DNA of 64,000 bases from positions 2,478,501 to 2,542,500 of the forward strand of contig NZ_CP113162.1 of the NCBI RefSeq assembly GCF_029030725.1, read 5' to 3'. Each line of letters opens with the position of its first letter. The stretch's first letter is position 1. Origin of the DNA: [Pseudomonas] carboxydohydrogena (GTDB taxonomy: Bacteria; Pseudomonadota; Alphaproteobacteria; Rhizobiales; Xanthobacteraceae). Made by a program: the position numbers and the translations under genes. Shown here in pieces: positions 17,275-25,137 of this stretch. Under the pieces are notes generated by a model. It saw only the letters and a list, made by a program, of their open reading frames with translations, ran no database searches and had not been told where the DNA came from.

Positions 17275-19665
17275 ATGTCCCGCTCCTCCCTTCGCGCTTC
17301 GCTCGCCAGCGCCTCGGCGATTGCGCTTGCCGTGTTCACCCCGTCCGTCCATGCGCAGCAGGCCACGCCGCCCGCGGCCACACCGGCCCCCGCGCCTGCC
17401 GCCTCAAGCGGCACGGTATTGCCGGAAATCATGGTGCATGCACCAAGCCCCATCGATCATCACCGCCACCGCCCGGTCGTCGCCGCAAGGCACGGCAGCG
17501 GCGTCGCGCGCAACTCGGGCAAGCCGAAAGACAAACCGGACACGCCCGCTATCGCACAGGCCGCGTCCGCTCCCGCGCCGTCGCAGGGCACGCTGCCGAT
17601 CGTCACCGACCAGTTCGCGACCGTCACCGTGGTGCCGAACGAGGAAATCCGCCGCAGCGGCGCGCAGACCTTCGGCGACCTGTTGAACGACAAGCCCGGC
17701 ATCACCGGCTCGTCGTTCGCGCCCGGCGCATCGAGCCGCCCGATCATTCGCGGCCTCGACATGAACCGCGTCGGCATCGTCGAGAACGGCATCGGCAGCA
17801 ACGGCGCATCCGATCTCGGCGAGGATCATTTCGTCCCGATCGACCCGCTCACCACCAACCAGATCGAGGTGATCCGCGGCCCGGCGACGCTGCGTTACGG
17901 CTCGACCGCGATCGGCGGCGTCGTCAGCGCCACCAACAACCGCATTCCCGATGCGCTGCCGTGCAATCCGGTGTCGCCATCGCAGACCTGGGGCTACGAC
18001 GTGAAAGCGCCTTCCAGCTCCGGCTATTGCAGCAATTTCGAAACCCGCACCGGCTATTCCAGCATCGACAACGGCCGCGAGGGCGCGGTCTTGCTGGACG
18101 CAGCCAGCAGCAACTTCGCGATCCACGCCGATGGCTTCGACCGCAAGACCGACAGCTACGGCATTCCGAGTTCGCCTTACCGGTTCGATCCGGCGCGGCC
18201 CTTCAACGGCACGCAGGCGAATTCCGGCACGCATTCCTACGGCGGATCGGTCGGGGGCACCTACTTCTTCACCGGCGGCTATATCGGCGCGGCGATCCAG
18301 CAGAACAATTCGCTCTATCATATTCCCGGCATCGACGGCGAAGAGCACAACACGCGCATCGACGCCAAACAGACCAAGTTCACCGCGAAGGGCGAGTACC
18401 GTCCCGATGCCGCTGCGATTGATGCGATCCGCTTCTGGGTCGGCGCGACCGATTACAAGCACAATGAAATCGGCCTCGGCGACGACGGTAGCGACGGCGT
18501 GCGCCAGACCTTCACCAACAAGGAGCAGGAAGGCCGCCTCGAGGTGCAGCTCGCGCCGGTGAATGTCAACTTCGCGACGATGACGTCGGCGCTCGGCGTG
18601 CAGGCCTCGCATCAGGAACTGAACGCGCCAAGCCCGGACGACATCGGCAGTCCATTCAACGGACTGTGGGACCCGAACAGCAACACCCGCGTCGCCGGCT
18701 ACTCGTTCAACGAATTCGCCTTCAGCAACACCACCAAGGCGCAGATCGCGGGCCGCATCGAGCACGTCAACCTGTCCGGCTCGACGCCCTCCTTCGTGCC
18801 TGAGCTGTTCAACGATACCTCCGCCATCGGTCCTGCGGTTTCGCGAAATCTCAACTTCAATCCCGCGAGCGGCAGCGTCGGGTTGATTCAGAACCTGCCC
18901 TACGGCCTCGTCGCCAGCGTCACCGGGCAATACACCGAGCGCGCGCCGAAACCCGCCGAACTGTTCTCGCGCGGCGGCCACGATGCGACCGTCACGTTCG
19001 ACATCGGCAATCCGAACCTGAAGATCGAGACCGCGAAATCGGTCGAGATCGGCCTGCGCAAGAACACCGGTCCGTTCCGGTTCGAGCTGACCGGTTACGA
19101 CACGCACTTCAACGGCTTCATCTACCGTAACCTCACCGGCAACACCTGCGACGGCACCGCGTGCGTGGCGAACGACAGCCTCGAACTCAATCAGGCGATC
19201 TATTCGCAGCGCAACGCCCATTTCCGTGGCGCGGAATTCCAGTTCCAGTACGACGTGATGCCGCTGTGGTTCGGCACGTTCGGCGTCGAGGGGCAGTACG
19301 ATATTGTCCGCGCGACGTTCGACGACGGCAGCAACGTGCCGCGCATTCCGCCGCAACGGCTGGGCGGCGGCATCTACTATCGCGACGCCAACTGGCTCGC
19401 GCGCGTCAACCTGCTCCATGCCTTCGCGCAGAACGACATCGGCGGCATCGAGACATCGACGCCGGGTTACAATCGCCTGAAGGCGGAGCTGAGCTACACC
19501 ACCAAGCTCGCCAAGACGGACTGGTGGGGCGCGCAGGAACTGCGCGTCGGCATCGTCGGCGACAATCTGCTCAACGAGGACATCCGCAACGCGGTGTCCT
19601 ACACCAAGGATGAGGTGCTCTTGCCCGGCATGGGCGTGAGGCTGTTCGCCAACATCAAATATTGA
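17275..19665 (+). CDS. TonB-dependent receptor, probable zinc receptor (ZnuD-like)
   Basis: 796-residue outer-membrane receptor. The signal peptide is residues 1-27 (ending SVHA). A His-rich segment follows at 61-73 (DHHRHR, ARH). The plug domain at about 110-220 has VVPNEEIRRSGAQTFGDLL and IEVIRGPATLRYGSTAIGGVV. The 22-stranded barrel ends GMGVRLFANIKY. Plug and barrel resemble ZnuD-type receptors. It follows the DUF2946 gene under a Zur-like operator and precedes a COG0523 GTPase with its own operator, so zinc is the favoured ligand. Copper or another metal is not excluded. Confidence 0.88.
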   Translation: MSRSSLRASLASASAIALAVFTPSVHAQQATPPAATPAPAPAASSGTVLPEIMVHAPSPIDHHRHRPVVAARHGSGVARNSGKPKDKPDTPAIAQAASAPAPSQGTLPIVTDQFATVTVVPNEEIRRSGAQTFGDLLNDKPGITGSSFAPGASSRPIIRGLDMNRVGIVENGIGSNGASDLGEDHFVPIDPLTTNQIEVIRGPATLRYGSTAIGGVVSATNNRIPDALPCNPVSPSQTWGYDVKAPSSSGYCSNFETRTGYSSIDNGREGAVLLDAASSNFAIHADGFDRKTDSYGIPSSPYRFDPARPFNGTQANSGTHSYGGSVGGTYFFTGGYIGAAIQQNNSLYHIPGIDGEEHNTRIDAKQTKFTAKGEYRPDAAAIDAIRFWVGATDYKHNEIGLGDDGSDGVRQTFTNKEQEGRLEVQLAPVNVNFATMTSALGVQASHQELNAPSPDDIGSPFNGLWDPNSNTRVAGYSFNEFAFSNTTKAQIAGRIEHVNLSGSTPSFVPELFNDTSAIGPAVSRNLNFNPASGSVGLIQNLPYGLVASVTGQYTERAPKPAELFSRGGHDATVTFDIGNPNLKIETAKSVEIGLRKNTGPFRFELTGYDTHFNGFIYRNLTGNTCDGTACVANDSLELNQAIYSQRNAHFRGAEFQFQYDVMPLWFGTFGVEGQYDIVRATFDDGSNVPRIPPQRLGGGIYYRDANWLARVNLLHAFAQNDIGGIETSTPGYNRLKAELSYTTKLAKTDWWGAQELRVGIVGDNLLNEDIRNAVSYTKDEVLLPGMGVRLFANIKY

Positions 19666-19702
19666 GGCTTCCTCTAGCCTCAGCAAACAAGTCCGAGCAA
19701 AG

Positions 19703-19730
19703 CGGCCGCCTCCGGGCGGCCGTTTCTATT
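19703..19730 (+). terminator. Rho-independent terminator after the TonB receptor
   Basis: Stem CGGCCGCC / GGCGGCCG with loop TCCG, followed by TTTCTATTTT. It separates the receptor transcript from the GTPase gene, which has its own operator. Confidence 0.85.
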
Positions 19731-19779
19731 TTCGGTCGAACATTCTTTTCCAGCCGGCATTCTGCCGCCTGGCTTTCCC

Positions 19780-19821
19780 TTGACATCTCAGCCATAGAAT
19801 ATGTTATGTTATAACATAACA
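19780..19821 (+). promoter_or_regulatory. Zur-like operator and promoter of the COG0523 GTPase gene
   Basis: A perfect 20-bp palindrome at 19802-19821 (core GTTATGTTATAACATAAC) lies 16 nt after a TTGACA at 19780-19785, so it would cover the -10 box. It shares GTTA/TAAC arms with the palindrome at 16763. Repression by a zinc-loaded Fur-family regulator (Zur) is the likely reading. Confidence 0.75.
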
Positions 19822-19881
19822 AATGAGGACCGATGTCCTATTCTTCCCGGCTCAACGCCATTCACAGGCTCTTTGATCTCG

Positions 19882-21096
19882 ATGCAAAAACTCCCCGTCA
19901 CCGTCTTGTCCGGCTTCCTCGGTGCTGGGAAGACCACGCTGATGAACCATGTGCTGAACAACCGCCGCGGCCTGAAGGTGGCGGTGATTGTCAACGACAT
20001 GAGCGAAGTCAATATCGATGCGGATCTCATTCGTGACGGCGGCGCCAATCTGTCGCGCACGGACGAGAAGCTCGTCGAGATGACGAACGGCTGCATCTGC
20101 TGCACCCTGCGCGACGATCTTCTCAAGGAAGTCCGCCTGCTCGCCGAAAGCGGCCGCTTCGATTATCTGCTGATCGAATCCACCGGCATTTCCGAACCCC
20201 TACCCGTGGCCGCGACGTTCGACTTCCGCGACGAGGACGGCGACAGCCTGTCCGATGTCGCCGTGCTCGACACCATGGTCACCGTGGTCGATACCGCGAA
20301 TCTGCTGAAGGACTATTCGTCCGTCGAATTTCTCAAGGATCGCGGCGAATCCCTCGGCGACGACGACAAGCGCACGCTGGTTGATTTGCTGGTCGAGCAG
20401 ATCGAGTTCGCCGATGTCGTCATCCTCAACAAGATCGACGCCGCGACAACCGCACAGCGCGACGCGGCGCGCAAGATCGTGCGCGCGCTCAATCCCGATG
20501 CCGACATCGTCGAGGCCGATCACGCGCGGGTGCCTTACGAGCGGGTTCTCAACACCGGCCGGTTCGATTTCGAGCGCGCGCAACAGCATCCGCTCTGGGC
20601 GAAGGAGCTTTACGGCTTCGCCGATCATGTGCCGGAGACAGAAGAATACGGCGTCACGAGCTTCGTCTATCGCGCGCGGCGACCGTTCGAGCCCGCCAAA
20701 TTCCAGCAGTTCCTGCGCGAAAGCTGGCGCGGCGTGATCCGCGCCAAGGGGCATTTCTGGCTGGCGACCCGGCCGCAATGGCTCGGCGAACTCAGTCAGG
20801 CCGGTGCAATCGTGAAAACCGAGGGTCTCGGATTCTGGTGGGCGAACGTGCCGGTGGAACGCTGGCCCAACGATCCGTTCTGGCGGCAGAGCCTGAAAAA
20901 GAACTGGAACGATATTTACGGCGACCGGCGGCAGGAGATCGTCTTCATCGGCACCGGCATGGACGAAGATTCCATTCGCGCCAGACTCGATGCCTGCCTT
21001 GTCGATGGCAAGCCGGGCATGCACATCGATCAATGGTCGCGATTGCCGGACCCGTTTCCGCGCTGGCGGCGTGCGGACGAGATCGCGGCGGAGTGA
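19882..21096 (+). CDS. COG0523 (CobW/ZigA-type) GTP-binding metallochaperone
   Basis: 404-residue G3E GTPase. Walker A is GFLGAGKTT (11-19), the metal-binding CxCC is at 71-74 (GCICCTL), with ESTGISEP and LNKID following; the C-terminal CobW_C domain starts near 265. Such proteins deliver or redistribute zinc when it is scarce. Start [12 protein letters not shown] matches family N-termini; the frame is open from 19801, but that part lies in the operator. A short out-of-frame ORF begins at ATG 19833 behind a good GAGGA. Its own Zur-like operator supports a zinc role. Confidence 0.92.
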   Translation: MQKLPVTVLSGFLGAGKTTLMNHVLNNRRGLKVAVIVNDMSEVNIDADLIRDGGANLSRTDEKLVEMTNGCICCTLRDDLLKEVRLLAESGRFDYLLIESTGISEPLPVAATFDFRDEDGDSLSDVAVLDTMVTVVDTANLLKDYSSVEFLKDRGESLGDDDKRTLVDLLVEQIEFADVVILNKIDAATTAQRDAARKIVRALNPDADIVEADHARVPYERVLNTGRFDFERAQQHPLWAKELYGFADHVPETEEYGVTSFVYRARRPFEPAKFQQFLRESWRGVIRAKGHFWLATRPQWLGELSQAGAIVKTEGLGFWWANVPVERWPNDPFWRQSLKKNWNDIYGDRRQEIVFIGTGMDEDSIRARLDACLVDGKPGMHIDQWSRLPDPFPRWRRADEIAAE

Positions 21097-21099
21097 AGG

Positions 21100-21612
21100 T
21101 TACGACACCGCGCGCCAGTCGGGCCGGATCGCCCCGGTGACGCCTTCGAACGCGCCCTCTTCCAGTTCGCGCACCAGAAGCCGCGCCGGGTCCACCGGAC
21201 CCGGCATCGCCGTGACGCCGTTCGGAATCCGCTTGAAGCCCATCCGGCTGTAATAGGGCTCATCCCCGACCAGCACGACGAGACGATGGCCCTTCGCCTT
21301 CGCCTCGCTCAAGGCGCGCTCCATCAGCGCGCGTCCCACACCGCGCGACCGGAACGGAGGCTCGACGGTGAGAGGCCCGAGCAGCAGCGCGGGCGTCTCG
21401 CCGACGCAGATCGGCAGTTGCCGCACCGAGCCGACCAACAGCGTGCCGATGCGCGCGGTGAACGACAAATCGAGCAGATGATCGACATGCTCGCGCAGCC
21501 GGTAGGCGCTGAGAACGAAACGGCCGGGGCCGAAGGTGCGCTGGTGCAGCCGCTCGATCGCCTGGGCGTCGTTCGGCGTCTCGGACAGGATGGTGAGGGA
21601 GAGATCGGTCAT
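21100..21612 (-). CDS. GNAT family N-acetyltransferase
   Basis: 170-residue acetyl-CoA-dependent acyltransferase of YhbS-like type. Start MTDLSLTILSETPND was chosen over an upstream ATG at 21657. The acetyl-CoA binding motif A is visible as LGPLTVEPPFRSRGVGRALMERAL at about 85-108, followed by VVLVGDEPYYSRMGFKR. The substrate is unknown. It is convergent with the GTPase gene (3 nt apart) and downstream of a Nudix gene on the same strand. Confidence 0.9.
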   Translation of the reverse strand: MTDLSLTILSETPNDAQAIERLHQRTFGPGRFVLSAYRLREHVDHLLDLSFTARIGTLLVGSVRQLPICVGETPALLLGPLTVEPPFRSRGVGRALMERALSEAKAKGHRLVVLVGDEPYYSRMGFKRIPNGVTAMPGPVDPARLLVRELEEGAFEGVTGAIRPDWRAVS

Positions 21613-21679
21613 CGTCCGCGCGCATAGCATTTGCCGCGCTGCCGGTCCATCGGCCAATTATCTGGCTTGGCCCCTGCGG

Positions 21680-22165
21680 TTAACTCCAGTCCGCCGGTAT
21701 CGCCCTGTTTTCGAGCACTTCCGCAATCCGCAAGCGTGTGCCCCGGGTGGTGTCGGGCGGCAGATCGGCCGGATCGAAGAAACCGCAGGCGATGATCTCG
21801 TGGTTCGGCGCGGGCATCCGCTCCTGCCGGAAATCGCGTACGACATAAACCGCGACATGATCGCGGCGCGAGACGTGACGATTGAAAAAAATACCATGCA
21901 GGCACGGCTCGCCGGTCAACTCGATGCCGCCCTCCTCGTGAAGTTCGCGCCGCAACGAGTCGGAAATCGTCTCCCCGGTCTCGACTCCGCCGCCCGGCAG
22001 GTGCCATCCGGCGACATAGCTGTGCTTGACCAGAAAGACATGCCCCTTGCCGTCGAGCACCACCGCGCGGGTGCCGAGCGTCATGCCGCGCGCGAACCGC
22101 GCATAGACATGAAACACGCGGCGGATCACCGGCTCCCATGCCAGCCGCAGCGACTGGAAATTCAT
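21680..22165 (-). CDS. Nudix hydrolase
   Basis: 161 residues, start MNFQSLRLAWEPV. The Nudix box is intact at about 58-80 (GGGVETGETISDSLRRELHEEGGI). The N-terminal 30 residues are basic and hydrophobic (VFHVYARFARGMTLG), a pattern in rhizobial Nudix proteins of unassigned substrate. It is first gene of a short minus-strand unit with the GNAT gene 67 nt downstream, and diverges from mbfA. Confidence 0.88.
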   Translation of the reverse strand: MNFQSLRLAWEPVIRRVFHVYARFARGMTLGTRAVVLDGKGHVFLVKHSYVAGWHLPGGGVETGETISDSLRRELHEEGGIELTGEPCLHGIFFNRHVSRRDHVAVYVVRDFRQERMPAPNHEIIACGFFDPADLPPDTTRGTRLRIAEVLENRAIPADWS

Positions 22166-22278
22166 CGGGCGACCCCGGGACTAAAGATCATCTGCCAACC
22201 TTTACGTCTTGCGGCTTGCGCTACGGCAGCCTGCTTGCGACAACGGCTCCCATTGTCCGGCTCAGGGATGCCCTTGCG

Positions 22279-23235
22279 ATGAAAAAGTTTGCGGATCTGA
22301 CGGAGCGCGAGATACTGGCGCTCGCCATCTCCAATGAGGAGGACGACAGCCGTATTTACCACGGATTCGCCGATGGCCTCGCCGAACAGTTTCCGGCCTC
22401 CGCCGCGATCTTTTCCGACATGGCCAGGGAGGAAACCGGCCACCGGGAGCGCCTGTTTCAACTCTACCGGGAAAAGTTCGGAGAACATCTGCCGCTGGTT
22501 CGGCGGGAGGATATTTCCGGCTTCATCAAGCGCAAGCCGTTGTGGCTGATGCGCCCTCTCGGCCTCGGCGTGGTGCGTGCGTACGCCGCCCGGATGGAAA
22601 TCGAAGCCGCGCAATTCTACCGCAAGGCAGCCACCGTCGCGCGCGACGAATCCATCCGCGCGCTGCTGCTCAGTCTCGCTCAGGAAGAAGACCGTCACGA
22701 GGTGCGCGCCGAGGAATTGGCCGAGCAGTATCTCACCCGCGAGGCGGTCGCCACCGAAGCGGAAACCCAGCGCCGCGCCTTCCTGCTGCAATACATCCAG
22801 CCGGGCCTCGTCGGGCTGATGGACGGTTCGGTCTCGACGCTGGCGCCCCTGTTCGCCGCCGCCTTCGCCACCCACCAGCCGTTCGCGACGTTTCTGGTCG
22901 GCCTCGCGGCCTCGGTCGGCGCCGGCATCTCGATGGGCTTCGCCGAGGCGCTGTCGGACGACGGCGCATTGACCGGACGCGGCTCGCCATGGATTCGCGG
23001 CACGGTCTGCGGCCTGATGACCACGCTCGGCGGCCTCGGCCACACGCTGCCTTATCTCATTCCCGACTTCACCATCGCGACCACGCTCGCGGTAATCGTC
23101 GTGGTGATCGAACTGGCGCTGATTTCGTGGATCCGGCATCGCTTCATGGACACGCCATGGCTACAGGCTACATTCCAGATCGCGGTCGGCGGCACGCTTG
23201 TGTTCCTCGCCGGCATCCTGATCGGAAGCGCCTGA
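22279..23235 (+). CDS. mbfA: Membrane-bound ferritin / VIT1-like iron exporter (MbfA family)
   Basis: 318 residues. Residues 1-150 form a rubrerythrin-like di-iron domain with the Glu/His ligands (ISNEEDDSR, REETGHRE, MEIEAAQFY, AQEEDRHE). Residues about 165-318 are a VIT1/CCC1-type membrane domain (LVGLMDGSVSTLAPLFAAAF, ASVGAGISMGFAEALSDDG). In Bradyrhizobium MbfA exports iron and protects from iron and peroxide stress. Start MKKFADLTERE fits the family. No Irr-type element was recognised in the 113 nt upstream. It is followed at once by a phosphoesterase gene. Confidence 0.92.
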   Translation: MKKFADLTEREILALAISNEEDDSRIYHGFADGLAEQFPASAAIFSDMAREETGHRERLFQLYREKFGEHLPLVRREDISGFIKRKPLWLMRPLGLGVVRAYAARMEIEAAQFYRKAATVARDESIRALLLSLAQEEDRHEVRAEELAEQYLTREAVATEAETQRRAFLLQYIQPGLVGLMDGSVSTLAPLFAAAFATHQPFATFLVGLAASVGAGISMGFAEALSDDGALTGRGSPWIRGTVCGLMTTLGGLGHTLPYLIPDFTIATTLAVIVVVIELALISWIRHRFMDTPWLQATFQIAVGGTLVFLAGILIGSA

Positions 23236-23236
23236 C

Positions 23237-24133
23237 GTGAGCCCCTTCACCCTCGCCCATCTCTCCGATCCGCATCTCGGGCCAATGCCACCGGCGCGGT
23301 TCGCCGAACTGTTCGGCAAGCGCGCCATCGGTTACGCGAACTGGAAGCGCCGCCGCCACATGATCCACCGGCGCGACGTGCTGGCGCGGCTGGTGGCCGA
23401 TCTTCACGCGCAGCATCCCGACCACATCGCGGTGACGGGCGATCTCGTCAATGTCGCGCTACCGGCCGAATTCACGCAGGCGCGCGCGTGGCTGGAAGAT
23501 GTCGGCTCCGCGCACGATGTCTCGCTGGTGCCGGGCAATCACGATGCCTATGCGCGGGCGACGCGCGGCCAATTCGCGCTGTCGTGGGCCGATTACATGC
23601 GCGGCGACGGTGAGGACGAAGTTGGCTTTCCCTATCTGCGCCGCCGTGGGCCGCTCGCGCTGATCGGCCTGACCACGGCGGTGCCGAGCGCGCCGTTCAT
23701 GGCGACGGGACGGATCGGCGCGGCCCAACTCGCAGCACTCGATTCACTGCTGGCGACGCTGAAGGCTGAACCGCTGTGCCGCGTCGTGCTGATTCATCAT
23801 CCGCTGCGCTCGGCGCGCGGACGATGGAGCGCGCGCCTCACCGACGCGCCAGCATTGATTGACATACTCACCCGCCATGGCGTGGACCTCGTGTTGCACG
23901 GCCACGACCACCGCCATGCCACCGTGTGGTTCGAGAGCCAGCGCGGACGCTTCGCCTCGATCGGGGTGCCCTCCGCATCGGCGTCAAGCGGGGGACATCA
24001 TCAGCCTGCCGCGTATCAGTTGATTTCGTTCGCACGTAAAGACGATGGCGCATGGAGCATCAGCCACCGCGTGCGGGGATTGAGCGGTAACGCCGAAGGC
24101 ATCATCGAATTGAAAAGCGAGCGGCTTGGTTAG
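23237..24133 (+). CDS. Calcineurin-type metallophosphoesterase
   Basis: 298 residues from GTG 23237. The two-metal motifs are all present: SDPHLG (10-15), TGDLVN (about 67), GNHDAY (about 100), IHHPLR (about 185) and HGHDHRHA (about 218). It is a cytoplasmic phosphodiesterase or phosphatase of the class III cyclic-nucleotide phosphodiesterase-like group; the substrate is unknown. It begins 1 nt after the mbfA stop, so it is probably co-transcribed with it. Confidence 0.9.
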   Translation: MSPFTLAHLSDPHLGPMPPARFAELFGKRAIGYANWKRRRHMIHRRDVLARLVADLHAQHPDHIAVTGDLVNVALPAEFTQARAWLEDVGSAHDVSLVPGNHDAYARATRGQFALSWADYMRGDGEDEVGFPYLRRRGPLALIGLTTAVPSAPFMATGRIGAAQLAALDSLLATLKAEPLCRVVLIHHPLRSARGRWSARLTDAPALIDILTRHGVDLVLHGHDHRHATVWFESQRGRFASIGVPSASASSGGHHQPAAYQLISFARKDDGAWSISHRVRGLSGNAEGIIELKSERLG

Positions 24134-24699
24134 CTGCTCCGCAGCGCCGCGATCAGCGCGATACCGAACAGCCCAGCCATGCCGATGACGACGCCGATCA
24201 CGAACGGCCAGAACCGGCTGGCAGGCTTCTCGACAACAACCGCCGTCCGGCCCGGTGCGACGACCTCGGCGGGCAGCGCCGATACCAGCGCGCGGTCGCG
24301 CTCGATGATCCGGCGGGCGATGTAATCGGTGATGGCATCGACCATCACCGGCACGTCATGCGATTCGGCAAGCACGGTGCGGCCGAACCTTGTGTCCTGC
24401 ACGAAACGGTAAATCCGCTTGTCGCGTCCCATCGCGACATGGGCGATGGAATCGATCCACAGCCGGGGCGTGTCGCCCTGACTGATGCCGCGGTCGAACA
24501 GATCGACGCCGGGCGGGATTTCCGTGAAAAGCTGGTCCAGCGCCTCGTTGAGGATTTCCAGCCGTGCGGCCTCGGCATCGCGCAGATCGACCACGACCCC
24601 GGTGCGGTCCGCCGCCTCGATTCGCGCCTTGTGCAGCGCCGCGCGCAGGCTCCCGACCCCGGGGTTCCTTGCCGCTCCGTCGAGACCCTGATCCGCCAT
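24130..24699 (-). CDS. Conserved hypothetical, C-terminally membrane-anchored
   Basis: 189-residue protein not matched to a named family. Start MADQGLDGAARN follows an AAGGG eight nt upstream. Residues 1-140 are soluble and charged. A single helix near the C-terminus (FWPFVIGVVIGMAGLFGIALIAAL) would leave only a few residues outside, as in a tail-anchored protein. It is convergent with the phosphoesterase (4-nt overlap of stops). The N-terminal part might be a regulatory or scaffold domain, but nothing decisive is visible. Confidence 0.75.
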   Translation of the reverse strand: MADQGLDGAARNPGVGSLRAALHKARIEAADRTGVVVDLRDAEAARLEILNEALDQLFTEIPPGVDLFDRGISQGDTPRLWIDSIAHVAMGRDKRIYRFVQDTRFGRTVLAESHDVPVMVDAITDYIARRIIERDRALVSALPAEVVAPGRTAVVVEKPASRFWPFVIGVVIGMAGLFGIALIAALRSS

Positions 24700-24818
24700 G
24701 CGGTCACCCTTCTCCATCCGAGGGTTAACCTAGCAGTAACCAAAACCGCCCGCTACAGCCTTGGAAAGCCGCCCCCGGATGAAAGGCTCTCCGGGCTTCC
24801 GGCCCACCCATCCCCACG

Positions 24819-24847
24819 AAAAAAACCCCGCCTTTTGAGGGGCGGGG
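24819..24847 (-). terminator. Rho-independent terminator after the DUF4170 gene
   Basis: Read on the minus strand: stem CCCCGCC / GGCGGGG with loop CCTCAAAA, then a run of seven T. It lies 49 nt past the DUF4170 stop and ends the aceA unit. Confidence 0.9.
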
Positions 24848-24895
24848 CCAGTCGCGAGTTCGACGCGGAATTGCGTCTCACCCTGGGAAAGAAGG

Positions 24896-25102
24896 TTAGG
24901 CGCTCTCGCGCAGCGGCTCCTCGACGATGGAGAACCGCACGCTGCCGCGATGCCGGTTTTCCTCCGAGACCACGCGCCAGGCATCTTCGGCCTCCTTGCG
25001 GGTCCTGAACGGGCCCTGCACCTGAGCCGAACCGTGGACGAGCTTGTGGAAGTTCATCGAACCGAACTCGCCGCCGATCACCCAAAAATTGCTGCCACTC
25101 AT
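24896..25102 (-). CDS. DUF4170 family small protein
   Basis: 68 residues, starting MSGSNFWVIGGEFGS behind TGGAGG. It matches DUF4170, a short single-domain family with an aromatic N-terminus and a SPOR-like layout of strands and a helix (GPFRTRKEAEDAWR). Function unknown. It lies 35 nt downstream of aceA on the same strand and before a strong terminator, so it is likely co-transcribed with isocitrate lyase. Confidence 0.8.
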   Translation of the reverse strand: MSGSNFWVIGGEFGSMNFHKLVHGSAQVQGPFRTRKEAEDAWRVVSEENRHRGSVRFSIVEEPLRESA

Positions 25103-25137
25103 CTGAGCCTCCATTGGTTAGCCTGAAGCCGTTTCGA

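Noticed and set aside
17404-19686. A 760-codon minus-strand frame
   Set aside because: It is antisense to the TonB receptor, whose signal peptide, plug and barrel end are all recognisable.
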